From NCBI GenBank assembly GCA_022571845.1, contig JACZXB010000003.1:186001-250000 (forward strand): a stretch of 64,000 bases of DNA, given 5' to 3'. Shown here in pieces: positions 62,292-64,000 of this stretch. Positions within the stretch are counted from its first letter, which is position 1, and every line of letters begins with the position of its first letter. A program made the position numbers and the translations under genes. The notes under the pieces were generated by a model that did no database searches, had not been told where the DNA came from, and saw nothing but the letters and a program-made list of their open reading frames with translations. This DNA comes from Candidatus Zixiibacteriota bacterium (GTDB lineage Bacteria > Zixibacteria > MSB-5A5 > GN15 > FEB-12).

Positions 62292-63545
62292 ATGGAATCA
62301 AAACAATCGACTCCAATTCATGAAGAAGGGGAAATTGACATTCATCATCGAGTAGAACAGTATAGGAGAGCACTTGAGAAGTTTGAGATAGATAAAACTA
62401 TTATTCCTGAAAATAAAGAAAGAATTTCCAACTTTCTCCGTGATTGCACTCTTGGCAAAACAGTTAAAGGAAAAAGTAAGAAAAAGATTGGTCCAGCTAG
62501 ATGTTTGAAATATCTCAGTATGTTGACGAGAATATCAACTGAATTGAAGAAACCATTTGATCATGTAACTCAAGCTGACATGGAAGAATTTGTTCAAAAT
62601 TTAGAAGAAGAAAGGATGCTCACTCGTTCAAATAGACCATTTAGTGATGAATCAAAAGCAGACTATAAGAAAACCATTAAGAAATTTTGGAAATGGAAAG
62701 ATGGAAATAATACTCACTATCCAGAGATTGTGGAATGGCTGGACACTTCAGTTAAAGTGAAAGAAATCCCGGCACTGTCTCGAGAAGAGGTTGACAAGCT
62801 CATAGAAGCGCCACCGTCAGCTCGTCAAAGGGCGCTGATCATGGTTCTCTTCGATTCCGGAGCAAGAATTGAGGAACTACTGAATGTGAGGCTGAAGTCT
62901 GAACACGTTATGTGGAAAGAGGACGTTGGATGTTATATGATTCGCCTAGAATTTAGCAAAACCAAACCGCGAACAATATCACTTCCATTGTCGACCAAAT
63001 ACATGCGAGAATGGCTTGAAGTGCATCCTGCGAAAGGCAATGCTCAGGCGCAACTCTTTCCAATTACTTATGGGAATCTCAGGATGATTCTGTATCGATT
63101 GGGGAAGAGGGTTTTGAATAAAAGAGTTACTGCCCATGTCTTGCGCCATAGTTCCGCTACGTTCTTTGCCAACAAGTTGAACCACTATCAACTGTGTAAC
63201 CGATACGGCTGGACCATGAGTTCCGATCAAGTCAATCGGTACATTGATAGGGCAGGTATTCTCGAAGAGCAGACGACCATGCTCATCAAGAGTGATGAAA
63301 TCACCCAAGCTCAAGTACAAAATAAAGCGATTTCAGAGGAGCTTTCTCTACTGAAAGAACGCAACGAAACTCTTGAGCGCCAGCTTGGTGTATTGACCGG
63401 CAAGTTCAAGGGATCGGAATCTGGCGAGAGTTTCTTGAGGCTCCTGAATGATCTGGCAGATCAGCAGCGGGAAATGGCGGTCGACCTGGGCCGCCTTACC
63501 GGCAAAAAGTTCGATTTAGTTATTTATTCTTCTCGGCCCTCCTGA
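62292..63545 (+). CDS. Tyrosine recombinase, N-terminal twin of the methyltransferase fusion
   Basis: 417 residues. Core-binding domain about 30-150 with TVKGKSKKKIGPARCLKY as in the fusion protein; catalytic domain about 165-330 with Arg in FDSGARIEELLN, HVLRHSSAT (His-x-x-Arg) and Tyr in VNRYIDRAG; coiled coil (about 335-375) and tail LADQQREMAVDLGRLTGKKF shared with 60893-62086. All catalytic residues look intact. Both recombinases and the fusion protein probably recognise related DNA sites. Confidence 0.94.
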   Translation: MESKQSTPIHEEGEIDIHHRVEQYRRALEKFEIDKTIIPENKERISNFLRDCTLGKTVKGKSKKKIGPARCLKYLSMLTRISTELKKPFDHVTQADMEEFVQNLEEERMLTRSNRPFSDESKADYKKTIKKFWKWKDGNNTHYPEIVEWLDTSVKVKEIPALSREEVDKLIEAPPSARQRALIMVLFDSGARIEELLNVRLKSEHVMWKEDVGCYMIRLEFSKTKPRTISLPLSTKYMREWLEVHPAKGNAQAQLFPITYGNLRMILYRLGKRVLNKRVTAHVLRHSSATFFANKLNHYQLCNRYGWTMSSDQVNRYIDRAGILEEQTTMLIKSDEITQAQVQNKAISEELSLLKERNETLERQLGVLTGKFKGSESGESFLRLLNDLADQQREMAVDLGRLTGKKFDLVIYSSRPS

Positions 63546-63760
63546 GCGAATCTGGAGTAACTGCTCGAGCCATGCTATTTGACCGTGGCATTTTGGTGCG
63601 ACTCAATACTTTTTAGTTTTCGTCTCGTGGGGCTGGAAACGTTACCTTCGCTGATGAAATTCAACTCGGCTAAGGGTTGACAATCACTCCTATGTAACGT
63701 AGTATGGAATTTTGAATCCAGAGTTGAACCAAGAACTGGCACGAAATTATAAACAGTAGT

Positions 63761-63970
63761 GTGAGAAACCAGGAAATCGCGTTTTTGGTGAGAGGCCTCT
63801 GCGGTCTATTTGGCTTGACTCAAGAACAATTGTTCCAAGAGGTCGGCATGACTTTTAACACAGTCAATCTCACTGGTAGAACGGGAATCCGGACACTCGC
63901 AACTGATCCGAGCAAATTCAAAGGGGAAGTAGTTCCGTTAGAATATCAAAAACAACTATCGGTATATTAA
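63761..63970 (+). pseudogene. Decayed XRE-like helix-turn-helix fragment
   Basis: The first ~36 residues read VRGLCGLFGLTQEQLFQEVG and MTFNTVN, the start of a phage-type XRE helix-turn-helix. After this the frame becomes LTGRTGIRTLATDPSKF, which looks like a shifted remainder of the motif, and the C-terminus has no sense. A GTG start without a ribosome site adds to the case for a relic. Confidence 0.5.
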
Positions 63971-64000
63971 GCTGTGAGGGGCAATGAGATGATTCAGTTC

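Noticed and set aside
10988-64000. Right attachment site matching the 3' end of tRNA-Ser
   Set aside because: I looked for a second copy of the T-arm and acceptor sequence and found none, so the right end of the first island is outside the window or lost.
1-64000. CRISPR array
   Set aside because: No stretch has regular direct repeats separated by unique spacers; the CTACTT array has 10 bp spacing with no spacers of CRISPR length.

Overview
The window looks like a chromosome segment of a Gram-negative bacterium of the FCB superphylum, most like an uncultured candidate phylum such as Zixibacteria. The evidence is a Por/type IX-style C-terminal sorting tail (54132-55178), a secreted dockerin-like protein (48464-49816), LptF/LptG permeases, lipoproteins with a lipobox, and a secretin-based pilus/secretion system. 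The phylum assignment is inference from these hallmarks.

Layout. (1) 1-10.7 kb is ordinary core genome: an unrecognised four-gene membrane cluster, a sugar-1-phosphate nucleotidyltransferase, metK and ahcY (S-adenosylmethionine synthesis and recycling), a small lipoprotein gene between composite dispersed repeats, lptF/lptG, and a YhaM-like OB-HD exoribonuclease. (2) tRNA-Ser(GGA) at 10899-10987 is followed by a tyrosine integrase, the start of an accessory island. The island carries a minus-strand operon (19.1 to 12.2 kb) with a protein kinase/PP2C/VWA triad, a HerA/FtsK-type ATPase, a winged-helix protein and Zn-binding proteins. (3) 19.3-23.6 kb encodes an ECF sigma factor, two ZAS-type zinc anti-sigma-like proteins and a large membrane protein that joins a Lon-type protease domain, pentapeptide repeats, TM helices and an RRM-like tail. 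(4) 23.9-28.5 kb is a compact minus-strand DNA-modification operon: a HerA-type ATPase, two DNA methyltransferase-like proteins, a winged helix, two coiled-coil proteins and a small unknown protein. (5) 28.8-39.9 kb is a full type IV pilus/type II secretion-like locus: pseudopilins, prepilin peptidase, PilN/O/P-like proteins, secretin, assembly ATPase and platform protein. (6) 40.1-48.5 kb holds a 2,512-residue secreted Rhs/YD-repeat protein with a class-3-lipase-like toxin tip, overlapped by an ankyrin lipoprotein that is probably its immunity protein. (7) 48.5-57.9 kb is a patchwork of secreted or unknown proteins, gene-poor stretches, diverged repeats, a transposase remnant and attC-like inverted repeats. 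(8) 58.3-64 kb is a second mobile segment: a tRNA-Met-like 3' fragment, a protein in which the catalytic domain of a tyrosine recombinase has been replaced by a DNA methyltransferase, a 55-residue protein behind a good sigma-70 promoter, and two complete tyrosine recombinases, one of them the N-terminal twin of the fusion.

Most interesting points. The first is the recombinase-methyltransferase domain swap beside its intact paralogue, with a shared upstream leader. The second is the sigma / zinc anti-sigma / Lon-like-pentapeptide-RRM cassette, which recalls known protease-released sigma circuits but has an unfamiliar architecture. The third is the pair of HerA-ATPase operons in one island. Module (4) and module (8) are linked by a shared small protein, intact at 60485-60652 and decayed at 28612-28701, so both may derive from related mobile elements. 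All functions are read from sequence motifs only; no database search was possible.
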